Below, one piece after another: positions 31,693 through 42,179 of a stretch of 64,000 nucleotides of DNA. The stretch's first letter is position 1. Every line of letters starts with the position of its first letter. The DNA is taken from NCBI GenBank assembly GCA_963837485.1, contig CAWINP010000008.1:457997-521996 (forward strand), given 5' to 3'. The notes below the pieces were generated by a model that saw only the letters and a list, made by a program, of their open reading frames with translations, was not told the DNA's origin and ran no database searches. Source of the DNA: Solirubrobacter sp963837485. Lineage in GTDB: Bacteria; Actinomycetota; Thermoleophilia; Solirubrobacterales; Solirubrobacteraceae. The translations under genes and the position numbers were made by a program.

Positions 31693-32889
31693 ATGAAGCG
31701 GGTCCTCCTGGTCGTATTCGCGCTGCTCGTCCTGGCGCCCCCCGCGCAGGCCGCGAGCCTGGCCGCCACGCAGCGCCTGCTCGCGCGCGAGATGGCGAAG
31801 GCCGGCTCGGCCGCGGGCGCCTACGTCGTGGACGTCGGCTCCGGACAGGAGCTCTACGCCTACAACGCGGACGTGGAGCGCATCCCCGCGTCGGTCGAGA
31901 AGCTCTACACGTCCAGCGCGGCGCTGTTGCGCTACGGCGACGAGGGCCGGCTCTCGACCACGGTGCTGTCGGCCGGCGTGCCCGACGACGACGGCGAGCT
32001 GGCCGGCGATCTCGTCCTGCGCGGCGGCGGCGACCCGACGTTCGACGCCAGCGACGCGGGTACGTTGGCCGACCGGCTGGTGCGCGCCGGGCTGGAGCGC
32101 GTCGACGGCCGCGTGATGGGCGACGAGTCGGCGTTCGACGCGTTCCGCGGCCCGCCGTCGTCGAACTTCCGCCTCACCAGCGACGTCGGCCCGCTGAGCG
32201 CGCTCGCCTACAACCACGGGCGCACCGGAAGGCGCCACCCCTACTTTCAGACGAGCCCGGCGCGGTTCACCGCGCAGGCGTTCGAGAAGGCGCTCAAGCA
32301 CCGCGGCGTGAAGATCTCCGGCAAGGCGCGCGCGGGCACCGCGCCGACCGGGATGACGCCGCTCGCGCACTGGGACTCGCCCGATCTCGCGGCGATCGCG
32401 AAGGCGATGAACCAGCCGTCGGACAACTTCATCGCCGAGACCTTGGTCAAGGCGCTCGGCGCCGATCACGGCACCGCGGGCAGCACGCAGGCGGGCGCCG
32501 CGGTCGTGCGCAACACGGTCGCCCGCTTCAAGATCGCGCCGAAGATCAGCGACGGCTCGGGCCTCTCGCGCTCCGATCGCACGAGCCCCCGCCAGGTCGT
32601 GCGGCTGCTGAGCGGCATGGCGGGGACCGCCGAGGCGGACGCGTTCGACTCCTCGCTGGCCGTCGTCGGGCGCAACGGCACGCTCTACAAGCGCATGCGC
32701 GGAACCGCCGCGCAGGACCGCTGTCACGCCAAGACCGGCACGCTGCACGATGTTTCGGCGCTCGCGGGCTATTGCGTGTCCGCAAGCGGACGCCGCGTGG
32801 CGTTCGCGTTCCTCATGAACGCGACGACGGTCTGGCAGGCCCACCCGCTGCAGGACCACATGACCGCGGCACTGGCGCGGCTGGACTGA
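31693..32889 (+). CDS. dacB: D-alanyl-D-alanine carboxypeptidase/endopeptidase (PBP4/DacB, peptidase S13)
   Basis: A 398-residue exported class C penicillin-binding protein. The signal peptide MKRVLLVVFALLVLAPPAQA is followed by Ser-x-x-Lys in ASVEKLYTSSAAL, the SxN motif in QPSDNFIAETL and the KTG motif in HAKTGTLHDVSALAGY. It trims peptidoglycan peptides outside the membrane. It is divergent from the patatin gene (84 bp) and followed 22 bp later by the S15-type hydrolase gene. Confidence 0.92.
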   Translation: MKRVLLVVFALLVLAPPAQAASLAATQRLLAREMAKAGSAAGAYVVDVGSGQELYAYNADVERIPASVEKLYTSSAALLRYGDEGRLSTTVLSAGVPDDDGELAGDLVLRGGGDPTFDASDAGTLADRLVRAGLERVDGRVMGDESAFDAFRGPPSSNFRLTSDVGPLSALAYNHGRTGRRHPYFQTSPARFTAQAFEKALKHRGVKISGKARAGTAPTGMTPLAHWDSPDLAAIAKAMNQPSDNFIAETLVKALGADHGTAGSTQAGAAVVRNTVARFKIAPKISDGSGLSRSDRTSPRQVVRLLSGMAGTAEADAFDSSLAVVGRNGTLYKRMRGTAAQDRCHAKTGTLHDVSALAGYCVSASGRRVAFAFLMNATTVWQAHPLQDHMTAALARLD

Positions 32890-32911
32890 AAACCAGGTAA
32901 TAAGCCAGGAT

Positions 32912-34612
32912 GTGAGACTCGTCCTGCTCGCCCTGGCCCCCTTCCTGCTGCTCGCGCCCGCCGCCCAGGCGCGCGATGCGACCGTCACGTCGTTCGACGG
33001 CACCCAGATCCAGCTCTCGTTCATGCCGGCCGACGGTCCCGGCAAGCATCCGACCGTGCTCGAGGGCCACGGCTGGGGCGGCTCGCGCGACACGAACCCC
33101 GACAGCGCGAGCGACGAGGCGACCGGCAACGTCGGCGTCGGCGCGCTGCGCAGGGCCGGATTCAACGTCCTCACGTGGGACGCGCGCGGGTTCGGCAACT
33201 CCGGCGGCACCGTCGAGGTCGACTCGAAGGACTTCGAGGGGCGCGACGTGAGCGCTCTTGTCGACTGGCTGGCGCAGCAGCCGGAGGCCCAGCTCGACCG
33301 CGCCGGCGACCCGCGCGTCGGCATGACCGGCGTCTCCTACGCGGGCGGCATCGAGCTCGTGACCACGCCCGAGGACGCGCGCATCGACGCGATCGCGCCG
33401 ATCATCGCCTGGCATTCGCTCACCAGCTCGCTCTACAAGGAGGAGACGGTCAAGGGCGGCTGGGCTTCGCTGCTGTATGCGGCCGGCGTGCCAGGTTCGA
33501 AGAACCGGCTCGACCCGCACATCACGTCGGCGTTCACCTCGGGCCTCGCGACCGGCACGCTGAGCGCCGACGACCGCGCCTGGTTCGCGTCGCGCGGACC
33601 CGGTGACGCGGTGGGGCGGATCCGCGTGCCCACGCTGCTCGTCGAGGGCACGGCCGACACGCTGTTCACGCTGCACGAGGCGATCTCCAATTACGCGATC
33701 CTTCGCGGCAACGGCGGTCCGGCGAAGATGATCTGGTTCTGCGGCGGGCACGGCGTGTGCCTTACTGGGAGCGGGCCCGCCGGCCACGTCGAGGCGGCGG
33801 TGGTGGCGTGGCTGCGGCGCTATCTGGCCGGCGAGGCATGGGTCGACACCGGGCCGCGCTTCGAATGGCTGGCCGACGACGCCAAGTGGCGCGCCGGCGA
33901 CGACTACCCGCTGCCCGCCGGGCCGCCGGTGACGGCCTCCGGCTCCGGCACGCTGGCGCTGAACCCCGCCGACGCGGTCTCGGGCACGCCGCTGGCTGCG
34001 GGCCGCGCCGCGAACGCGGTCAACGTGCCCGTCAACGCACCCAGCAGGCAGATCGTCGGCGAGCCCATGCTGTCGCTGACCTACAGCGGCACCGGCGTGG
34101 GCACGCACGTGTTCGCGCAGCTCGTCGACGAGGCGCGCGGTGTCGTGGTCGGCAACCAGGCGACGCCGATCCCCGTCACGCTCGACGCCCAGACGCACGC
34201 GATCACGCGGCCGCTGGAGGCGATCGCCTCCGCCGGCGGGCGCTACACGCTGCAGGTGATCGGCGGGACGATGCTCTACGGGCCGGTCCGCGGGATCGCC
34301 AGCATCGGCTTCTCCTCGATCAAGCTGACGTTGCCGACGGTCGGCGCGGAGACGCCGCTGCTGGGCGGCGCGCCCTCGGCTCGCCGCTGCGTGTCGCACC
34401 GTCGATTCGAGATCCGCCTGCCGAAGACCGTGCGGACGGCGCGGGTGACCGTGAACGGCAAGCGCGTGAAGACGTTCCGGCGCGCGGGCCGGCGGCGCGC
34501 GGTGATCGACCTGCGCGGGCGCGGGCGATCGGTCGTGAAGGTGCGCGTGGTGGCGCGCACCAAGGGCGGGCGGACGCTGCGCCAGACGCGGACGTACCAC
34601 ATCTGCAGGTGA
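32912..34612 (+). CDS. secreted CocE/NonD-family hydrolase (X-Pro dipeptidyl-peptidase S15 type)
   Basis: A 566-residue exported alpha/beta hydrolase. A signal peptide (MRLVLLALAPFLLLAPAAQA) leads into the catalytic domain with VLTWDARGFGNSGG, the nucleophile elbow GVSYAGG, the acid in VEGTADTLF and His in CGGHGVC. A jelly-roll-like domain follows (about 330-480). The last 80 residues are a Cys-bracketed basic domain (RRCVSHRRFEIRLPKT to TYHIC), comparable to the tail of the FG-GAP protein. The substrate may be an ester or a peptide. Confidence 0.85.
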   Translation: MRLVLLALAPFLLLAPAAQARDATVTSFDGTQIQLSFMPADGPGKHPTVLEGHGWGGSRDTNPDSASDEATGNVGVGALRRAGFNVLTWDARGFGNSGGTVEVDSKDFEGRDVSALVDWLAQQPEAQLDRAGDPRVGMTGVSYAGGIELVTTPEDARIDAIAPIIAWHSLTSSLYKEETVKGGWASLLYAAGVPGSKNRLDPHITSAFTSGLATGTLSADDRAWFASRGPGDAVGRIRVPTLLVEGTADTLFTLHEAISNYAILRGNGGPAKMIWFCGGHGVCLTGSGPAGHVEAAVVAWLRRYLAGEAWVDTGPRFEWLADDAKWRAGDDYPLPAGPPVTASGSGTLALNPADAVSGTPLAAGRAANAVNVPVNAPSRQIVGEPMLSLTYSGTGVGTHVFAQLVDEARGVVVGNQATPIPVTLDAQTHAITRPLEAIASAGGRYTLQVIGGTMLYGPVRGIASIGFSSIKLTLPTVGAETPLLGGAPSARRCVSHRRFEIRLPKTVRTARVTVNGKRVKTFRRAGRRRAVIDLRGRGRSVVKVRVVARTKGGRTLRQTRTYHICR

Positions 34613-34615
34613 GCT

Positions 34616-36256
<1,641 letters not shown>

Positions 36257-36291
36257 GAAGAGCGCCTACCCAGCCCGCTAGAACTCAAGAC

Positions 36292-36978
36292 GTGAGCGGC
36301 CACGTCGTCGCCATCGGTGGCGGGAAGTTCTGGGACGACGGATGCGAGGACCCGCGCCTGGACGCGTTCATCCTCTCGCTCGCCCGCCGTGAGCGGCCGC
36401 GCGTGTGCTTCATCGGCACCGCCAGCGGCGACGCCGAGGGCTACCGGTACCGGTTCATGCGCGCGATGGCCCGCCATGACTGCGTCCCGACCGATCTCCC
36501 GCTGTTTGGGCGCGTGGTCGGTGACCTGCCGGCGTTCGTGGCCGAGCAGGACGTGTTCTGGGTCGGCGGCGGCTCGACCGCGAACCTGCTGGCGGTCTGG
36601 CGCGTGCACGGCCTCGACGCGCTGCTGCGCGACGCGCACGAGCGGGGCGCGGTGCTGGCCGGCATCTCGGCGGGGATGAATTGCTGGTTCGAGTGCTCGA
36701 CGACCGACTCGTTCGGCCTCGGGCTCGCTGCGCTGGACGACGGCCTCGGCATCCTGCCCGGCTCAGCCTGCCCGCACTACGACGGTGAGCCGCAGCGGCG
36801 GCCGCTCTACCGCGCGCTCGTCGACGGCGGCTTCCCGCCCGGCTACGCGGTCGGCGACGACGCGGCGCTGCACTTCGCGGGCACGGCGCTCGCCGAGGCG
36901 GTCACGCTGCGTCCCGGCGCCGCCGGCTACCACGTGGAGCCGGGCGCCGAGACGCGGATCGAGGCGCGGGTCCTTTAG
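36292..36978 (+). CDS. peptidase E-like protein (S51 family)
   Basis: A 228-residue Ser peptidase-fold protein: HVVAIGGGKFWDDG, RPRVCFIGTASGDAEGYRYR, VFWVGGGSTANLLAVWR and the nucleophile elbow LAGISAGMNCWF. The C-terminal YDGEPQRRPLYRALVDGG, PGYAVGDDAALHFAG is also typical. Peptidase E cleaves Asp-X dipeptides; closely related proteins include cyanophycinase. It is divergent from the GH13 gene (35 bp between starts). Confidence 0.88.
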   Translation: MSGHVVAIGGGKFWDDGCEDPRLDAFILSLARRERPRVCFIGTASGDAEGYRYRFMRAMARHDCVPTDLPLFGRVVGDLPAFVAEQDVFWVGGGSTANLLAVWRVHGLDALLRDAHERGAVLAGISAGMNCWFECSTTDSFGLGLAALDDGLGILPGSACPHYDGEPQRRPLYRALVDGGFPPGYAVGDDAALHFAGTALAEAVTLRPGAAGYHVEPGAETRIEARVL

Positions 36979-37019
36979 CTGCGGAACAAGTCGCGCCCGC
37001 CCATCGTCTGGGTGGGTGA

Positions 37020-38144
37020 ATGCGGATCCTGATGACCTCGAACCGCGGCGCCGGCCACATCGAGCCGCTCGTCCCGTTCGCGCACGCGCTGCTGCGCGCA
37101 GGCGACGACGTGCTCGTCGCGGCGCCCGAGGGCGCTCGCGCGCACGTCGAGCGCGCGGGCCTGCCCTACTTCGCGCTCCCCGAGCCGGCCGACGACGAGC
37201 GCGACGCCGTCATGGCCGACTTTCCGCGGCTGACGAACGACGAGCAGGGCGTGATCATGCTGCGCGACGTCTTCGGCGACATCTACGCGCGCGCGTCGCT
37301 ACCGGGCGTGCTGCGCGCGGTCGACCGCTTCCGGCCCGACATGATCCTGCGCGAGCCGACCGAGTTCGCGGGCCTGCTCGCAGCCGAGCGCCGCGGCGTT
37401 CCGCACGGGCAGATCGGCATCTGGGCGAACGAGAAGAACACGTGGAGCTCGCCGCTGGTCGCGCCGGTGCTCGACGCCCACCGCGCGCGGCTCGGCATGC
37501 CGGTCGACCCGCGCGGCGAGCGGATCCTCAACAGCCTGGTGCTGACGCTCTTCCCCGAGGCGCTGGAGGACCCGGGCGATCCCGGCTACGCGCTCCGCTT
37601 CCGCGACGATGCGCCGCCGCCGCTGGCGTGCGAGCCGCTCTACGTGACGTTCGGCTCGGTGCTCCCGGCGCTGCCGATCTTCCCGGAGGTCTTCCGCGCT
37701 ACCGTCGACGCGCTGGACGAGGTCGGCGTCCCCGCGCTGTTCACGGTCGGCATCGAGGTCGACGCCGACGCGCTCGGCCCGGTGCCGGATCACGTGCGGA
37801 TCGAGCGCTGGGTGCCGCAGGCGGCGATCATGCCGAGCGTGCGGACCATGGTCGGCCATGGCGGCTCCGGCACCACCCGGCTCGCGCTCGCCGCGGGCGT
37901 CCCGTCGGTGATCTTCCCGGCCTTCGCCGACCAGCCCCGCAACGCCCGCCGCGTCGCCGAGCTCGGCGCGGGGATCGCGCTCGACTCCCTCGACGGGCTC
38001 GCGGACGCGATCCGCCGCGTGCTCGAGGAGCCGTCCTATCGCGAGGCCGCACGGCGCGTCGCCACCGAGATCGCCGCGTTGCCGCCGGTCGGCTCGGCGC
38101 CGGACGCGCTGCGCGCGCTGCTTGCGCCCGCACTTGCCGCGTGA
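37020..38144 (+). CDS. GT1-like glycosyltransferase (UGT/MGT family)
   Basis: A 374-residue GT-B fold enzyme: MRILMTSNRGAGHIEPLVPF at the N-terminus (acceptor domain), and the donor-binding region LYVTFGSVLP, IERWVPQAAIMPSVRTMVGH, then GGSGTTRLALAAGVPSVIFP and FADQPRNARRVAELGAG. This matches macrolide/UDP-glycosyltransferase families. The acceptor is unknown; no natural-product cluster surrounds it. It follows the peptidase E gene by 41 bp. Confidence 0.88.
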   Translation: MRILMTSNRGAGHIEPLVPFAHALLRAGDDVLVAAPEGARAHVERAGLPYFALPEPADDERDAVMADFPRLTNDEQGVIMLRDVFGDIYARASLPGVLRAVDRFRPDMILREPTEFAGLLAAERRGVPHGQIGIWANEKNTWSSPLVAPVLDAHRARLGMPVDPRGERILNSLVLTLFPEALEDPGDPGYALRFRDDAPPPLACEPLYVTFGSVLPALPIFPEVFRATVDALDEVGVPALFTVGIEVDADALGPVPDHVRIERWVPQAAIMPSVRTMVGHGGSGTTRLALAAGVPSVIFPAFADQPRNARRVAELGAGIALDSLDGLADAIRRVLEEPSYREAARRVATEIAALPPVGSAPDALRALLAPALAA

Positions 38145-38161
38145 TGTAGCTTCGGGCACCG

Positions 38162-38257
38162 ATGAAGGTGCTCATCGCGGTCCCCTTCCTGCTGCTCGCG
38201 CTGCTCGGCGCGGGCGGGATGTCGTCGCTCGTCGACGCTGGGGAGTTGAGACGGTGA
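38162..38257 (+). CDS. possible 31-residue hydrophobic peptide
   Basis: An ATG at 38162, 17 bp after the glycosyltransferase stop, encodes MKVLIAVPFLLLALLGAGGM plus 11 residues. It looks like a signal peptide or single membrane helix. It may be the 5' stump of a lost exported-protein gene, since the next recognisable sequence is a TetR fragment. There is no good ribosome-binding site. Confidence 0.2.
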   Translation: MKVLIAVPFLLLALLGAGGMSSLVDAGELRR

Positions 38258-38269
38258 GCATGGGGAGGA

Positions 38270-38488
38270 TTGCCTTTCACTGCACATCGGTGTGTATTGA
38301 ACGCCGAGGGGCTCGACGCGCTGTACGCGTATTACGAGCGGACCGGGGACGCGTGGGAGGTCATCCTGCGCGATGCGCACCTCGTCGAGGCGGTCCGCGA
38401 GGCGATCCCGCCGTTCGTCGCCTACGTCGCGCTCATGACGGCGATGCTTGAAGCAGCGCGAGCAGCCCCGCCTCATCCAGCACGGTGA
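38270..38488 (+). pseudogene. fragment of a TetR-type regulator C-terminal domain
   Basis: About 55 residues in frame read GLDALYAYYERTGDAWEVIL, RDAHLVEAVREAIPPF and YVALMTAMLEAARAAP. This corresponds to the middle of a TetR-family ligand domain (the YxWYxRT...LRDAxLVPAxRE segment). The HTH part is absent and the 3' end runs into the tail of ligA on the opposite strand (from 38433). It is best read as a remnant. Confidence 0.5.
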
Positions 38489-40445
38489 CGCCGAGGCGCT
38501 CGGCCTTCTCGAGCTTGGAGCCCGGCGATGCGCCGGCGACGACGTAGTCGGTCTTCTTCGAGACGCTGCCGGTGACCTTCCCCCCGGCGGCCGCGATCCG
38601 CTCCTGTGCCTGCTCGCGCGTGAGGTCGGGCAGCGTGCCGGTGAGCACGAACGTCCTGCCGGCCAGCGGCCCTTCGCCGGGTGGCGGACCCGCCTCCTCG
38701 AACGTGAGGCCCGCGCGGCGCAGGTCCTCGATCAGCGCGCGCATCTTCGGGTCCTGGAGCTGATCGTGGATGAGCGTCGCGACGATCGGGCCGATGCCGG
38801 GCGTCTCGGCGATCTGCTCGGGGGAGGCGGCGAGCAGCGCGTCGATCGTGCGGAAGTGCTGGGCCAGGCTGCTGCCGGTGACGTAGCCGACGCCCTCGAT
38901 GCCGAGCGCGAACAGCACGCGCCCGAACGGCTGGCGCTTGGACCGCTCGATCGAGTCGAGCAGCTTGTTGACGCTGACCTCGCCATAGCCGTCAAGCTCG
39001 AGAAGGGCGCCCCTGTCCAAACGGTAGAGGCCGGCCGCGGACGCGATCAGGCCGAGGCGGAGGAAGTTCGCGACCTGCTGCTCGCCGAGACCGTCGATGT
39101 CGAGGATGTAGGCGAACGCCGTGACGATCTGGCGGTTGCGCTCCGGGCACTCGCGGTTCGGGCAGCGCGTGAACACGGCGCCCTCGGCCTTGACCGTGGG
39201 CGTGTCGCAGAACGGGCAGCGCTCAGGCGGCCGCGGCGGCGGCGAGCGGTCCTCGCGCTCGGCCTCGTGCGGCGCCGGCGAGATCACCTGTGGGATCACG
39301 TCGCCGGCCCGCAGCACGATCACGCGATCGCCCTCGCGCACGTCCTTGCGGGCCAGGTCCTCCTCGTTGTGCAGCGTCGCCGCCTTCACGGTCACGCCAC
39401 CGACATGGACGGGCTCCAGCGCCGCGAACGGGTGCATGTCTCCGAACTTGCCGACGTTCCAGTTGACCGCGTTCAGGCGCGTGACCGCCGTGGTCGGCGG
39501 GAACTTCCAGGCGATCGCCCAGCGCGGATCGCGCCCGACGACGCCGAGCCGCCGCTGCAGCTCGAAGTCGTCGACCTTCACGACCACGCCGTCGATCTCG
39601 AAGTCCAGCGCCCCGCGGCGGCGCTCCCACTCCAGGCACTGCGCGACGACCTCATCCTCGCTCCCGAGCTTGCGCACGTCGCCGTTGACGCGGAAGCCGT
39701 GCGCGCGCAGCCATTCCAGCGCCTCCCAGTGGGAGCTGAGCGAGAGCCCCTCGGTGACGCCGATGCCGTAGCACCACATCGACAGCGGCCGCTCGGCGGC
39801 GAGCGCGGGATCGAGTTGGCGGATCGTCCCGGCCGCCGAGTTGCGCGGGTTCATGAAGGTCGAGAGGCCCGCCTCCGCGCGCCGCTCGTTGAGCGCCGTG
39901 AAGTCCGGCAGCGACATGTAGACCTCGCCGCGCACCTCGAGCAGCGGCGGCGCGTCCTCGATGCTGAGCGGGATCGAGGGAATCGTGCGCAGGTTGTGCG
40001 TGACGTCCTCGCCCACCTCGCCGTCGCCGCGGGTGGCCCCGCGCTCGAGGCCGCCGTCGCGGTAGACCAATGAGATCGCCAGCCCGTCGATCTTCGGCTC
40101 GGCGACGAACTCGAACCTCGGATCGTCGATCCCCTCGCGCGCGAGGTGATTGCGCATGCGGTCGACCCAGGCGCGTAGCTCCTCCTCCGAGCGCGCGTTG
40201 GCGAGCGAGAGCATCGGCTGCAGGTGCGCGACCTTCTCGAGCCGCCCGACCGGCGTGCCGCCGACGCGCTGGGTCGGCGAGTCGGGCGTGACCAGCTCGG
40301 GATGGGTCGTCTCGATCGCGCGCAGCTCGTCGAGCAACTTGTCGTACTCGTCGTCGCCGATGACGGGGTCGTCGAGCACGTAGTAGCGGTGCCCGTGGTG
40401 GGCGAGCTCCTTGCGCAGCTCGGCCGCCCGCGCCTCGGCGCTCAC
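38433..40445 (-). CDS. ligA: NAD-dependent DNA ligase LigA
   Basis: A 670-residue ligase sealing nicks with NAD+. Domain Ia has the RYYVLDDPVIGDDEYDKLLD motif, the adenylation domain the AMP-accepting Lys118 (AEPKIDGLA), and EIDGVVVKVDD. These are followed by the OB domain, a four-Cys zinc finger (CPFCDTP...CPNRECP), helix-hairpin-helix repeats (IDGLGEQQVANFL, LDGYGEVSVNKLL, TPGIGPIVATLI) and a C-terminal BRCT (RTFVLTGTLPDLTREQAQE). The GTG start overlaps the tmk stop in a GTGA junction. The upstream open frame is not coding. Confidence 0.96.
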   Translation of the reverse strand: MSAEARAAELRKELAHHGHRYYVLDDPVIGDDEYDKLLDELRAIETTHPELVTPDSPTQRVGGTPVGRLEKVAHLQPMLSLANARSEEELRAWVDRMRNHLAREGIDDPRFEFVAEPKIDGLAISLVYRDGGLERGATRGDGEVGEDVTHNLRTIPSIPLSIEDAPPLLEVRGEVYMSLPDFTALNERRAEAGLSTFMNPRNSAAGTIRQLDPALAAERPLSMWCYGIGVTEGLSLSSHWEALEWLRAHGFRVNGDVRKLGSEDEVVAQCLEWERRRGALDFEIDGVVVKVDDFELQRRLGVVGRDPRWAIAWKFPPTTAVTRLNAVNWNVGKFGDMHPFAALEPVHVGGVTVKAATLHNEEDLARKDVREGDRVIVLRAGDVIPQVISPAPHEAEREDRSPPPRPPERCPFCDTPTVKAEGAVFTRCPNRECPERNRQIVTAFAYILDIDGLGEQQVANFLRLGLIASAAGLYRLDRGALLELDGYGEVSVNKLLDSIERSKRQPFGRVLFALGIEGVGYVTGSSLAQHFRTIDALLAASPEQIAETPGIGPIVATLIHDQLQDPKMRALIEDLRRAGLTFEEAGPPPGEGPLAGRTFVLTGTLPDLTREQAQERIAAAGGKVTGSVSKKTDYVVAGASPGSKLEKAERLGVTVLDEAGLLALLQASPS

Positions 40446-41056
40446 GGGAGCGCGCCCTGCAGCTCGGCGAGCAGGTCGGCCGCGATCGCGTCCGGCGCGC
40501 GGTCGTCGCAGGAGATCACGACGATCGATTCGTCCCCCCGCGCCGCAGCGAGATAGCCCGCGCGTACGCGGTCCTGGAGGTCGGACAGCCGCTCGTAGGA
40601 GTCCAGCTCGGCCCGCGCCCGGGTGCGCTCGGCGACCAGTGCGGGCGTCACGTCGAGCACGAACGTGAGGTCCGGCGCCGGCAGCCGCAGCTCCGTCCGC
40701 TCGAGCGCGAGCACCCAGTCGTGGACGGCTGCCCGCTCGGCCTCGGGCGCGCGCGCCGACTGATAGACGGCGTTGGAGAGCGTGTAGCGGTTGCAGATCT
40801 CGACGTCGGCGGCCAGCGGGTCGTGCTCGAGCGCCTGGCGCCGGTCCACGGCGAACCACAGCGCGGCCGAGCGCACGTCCAGCGCGGACGCCGAGCTGCG
40901 CAGCATATGCCCGATCTCGCGGCCTATGAAGCTGTCATAGGCAGGAAAGGAACGGAGCTTCACCTCGGCGCCCGCGGCCGCGACGTTCGCGCGCAGCAGC
41001 TCGGCCTGTGTCGTCTTGCCGGCGCCGTCGACGCCCTCGATCGAGACCAGGAACAT
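40442..41056 (-). CDS. tmk: thymidylate kinase
   Basis: A 204-residue kinase phosphorylating dTMP to dTDP. It has the P-loop GVDGAGKTTQAELL, the DR(Y/H)-like ICNRYTLSNAVYQ segment and the LDVTPALVAERTRAR lid region. The start at 41056 (MFLVSIEGVDG) is unambiguous. It is translationally coupled to ligA, linking dTTP supply and DNA sealing. It is divergent from the GGDEF gene (57 bp between starts). Confidence 0.92.
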   Translation of the reverse strand: MFLVSIEGVDGAGKTTQAELLRANVAAAGAEVKLRSFPAYDSFIGREIGHMLRSSASALDVRSAALWFAVDRRQALEHDPLAADVEICNRYTLSNAVYQSARAPEAERAAVHDWVLALERTELRLPAPDLTFVLDVTPALVAERTRARAELDSYERLSDLQDRVRAGYLAAARGDESIVVISCDDRAPDAIAADLLAELQGALP

Positions 41057-41113
41057 TGAGGCCCGCCAGGATACGGCTGCGACTGCGGCGCCCGGCGGCC
41101 GATTAGTGCGTTT

Positions 41114-42145
41114 ATGGAGCGTGGGAGACGGCTGGTCGGCGTCGACGTGGCCGACGAGCGGGAGCTGGCCGGGCACGTCCTCGGCTGGATGTTCGTCCTC
41201 AGCACGAGCGTGGCGATCGTGCTGCCGACGCTGCCCGGCGTCGACGGCGGCATCATCACGCCGACGCTCCCGATCGGCATCGCCGCGCTGATCTTCGGCG
41301 TCGTCGCGCTGCGCCGCATCCGCTGGACGAACGCGTCCGGCGCCGCGATCCACGCGGCCGTGCTCGCCGGCGCGATCGGGATCGCGATCGCCACGTCCGA
41401 CAACGGCGGCGCCAACTCGCCGGCGCGCTTCCTGCTGATGCTCGTGCTGGTGTTCACCGGCTACTTCTTCCGCGGCCGCGAGGCGTGGCCGTACCTGGGC
41501 GTGGTGGTGATCCTGCACGCGCTGCCGCTTGCCTACGACTCGAGCGCCATCGACACCGGGCTGCTCGGCGAGTTGCTCGTGGTCACGCCGTGCTACACGA
41601 TCCTGATGTTCCTGCTGATCAGCGGCAAGCGCGGGATGATCGAGCTGCGCGAGCGCGCCGACGACCTCGCGCGGCGCGACCCGCTGACCGGGCTCGCGAA
41701 CCGGCGCGCGCTGCTGGAGGCGGCGCAGATCGCCCCCAGGCGCCGGACCGGCGACCGGCTCGGGCTGCTGCTGCTCGACGTCGACGATTTCAAGCTCGCC
41801 AACACGCTGTACGGCCATCCGGGTGGGGATCGCGCGCTGCGGTTCGTCGCGCTCGCGCTGCGCTCGGCGGCGCGCGAGACCGACCTGCCCGCGCGGCTCG
41901 GCGGCGACGAGTTCGCGATCCTCGTGCGCGGCGCGACTCCGGAGGCGATGGAGGCGCTCGCCGAGCGCGTGCTCGGTACCGTGCGCGCGAGCGACGAGTC
42001 GCTCGGGATGCCCCAGTTCATCCTGCGCGTCAGCGCCGGCTGGGCGCTCGACCAGCCCGACGCCGACGCGTTGCTGGCCGCCGCGGACACGGCGCTCGGC
42101 CGCGCCAAGCGCACGGGCAAGAATCGCGTGCTCCGATCGGCGTAA
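41114..42145 (+). CDS. membrane diguanylate cyclase (GGDEF)
   Basis: A 343-residue c-di-GMP synthase. About five or six transmembrane segments occupy residues 20-175, then a GGDEF domain starts at RRDPLTGLANRRALLEAA. The active-site GGDEF is intact (ARLGGDEFAILV), and an RxxD inhibitory-site motif (RETD) precedes it by five residues. There is no EAL domain. The membrane part is an unclassified MASE-like sensor. The SBP/VWA gene follows 34 bp downstream in the same direction. Confidence 0.9.
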   Translation: MERGRRLVGVDVADERELAGHVLGWMFVLSTSVAIVLPTLPGVDGGIITPTLPIGIAALIFGVVALRRIRWTNASGAAIHAAVLAGAIGIAIATSDNGGANSPARFLLMLVLVFTGYFFRGREAWPYLGVVVILHALPLAYDSSAIDTGLLGELLVVTPCYTILMFLLISGKRGMIELRERADDLARRDPLTGLANRRALLEAAQIAPRRRTGDRLGLLLLDVDDFKLANTLYGHPGGDRALRFVALALRSAARETDLPARLGGDEFAILVRGATPEAMEALAERVLGTVRASDESLGMPQFILRVSAGWALDQPDADALLAAADTALGRAKRTGKNRVLRSA

Positions 42146-42179
42146 CGGAGGACCGCCGCACCGTTACGGTGTGATCCCC

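Noticed and set aside
38446..40859. Longer LigA start and large antisense frames over ligA
   Set aside because: The upstream extension is antisense to tmk in a different frame; the GTGA junction with tmk and the normal 670-residue length fix the start at 40445.
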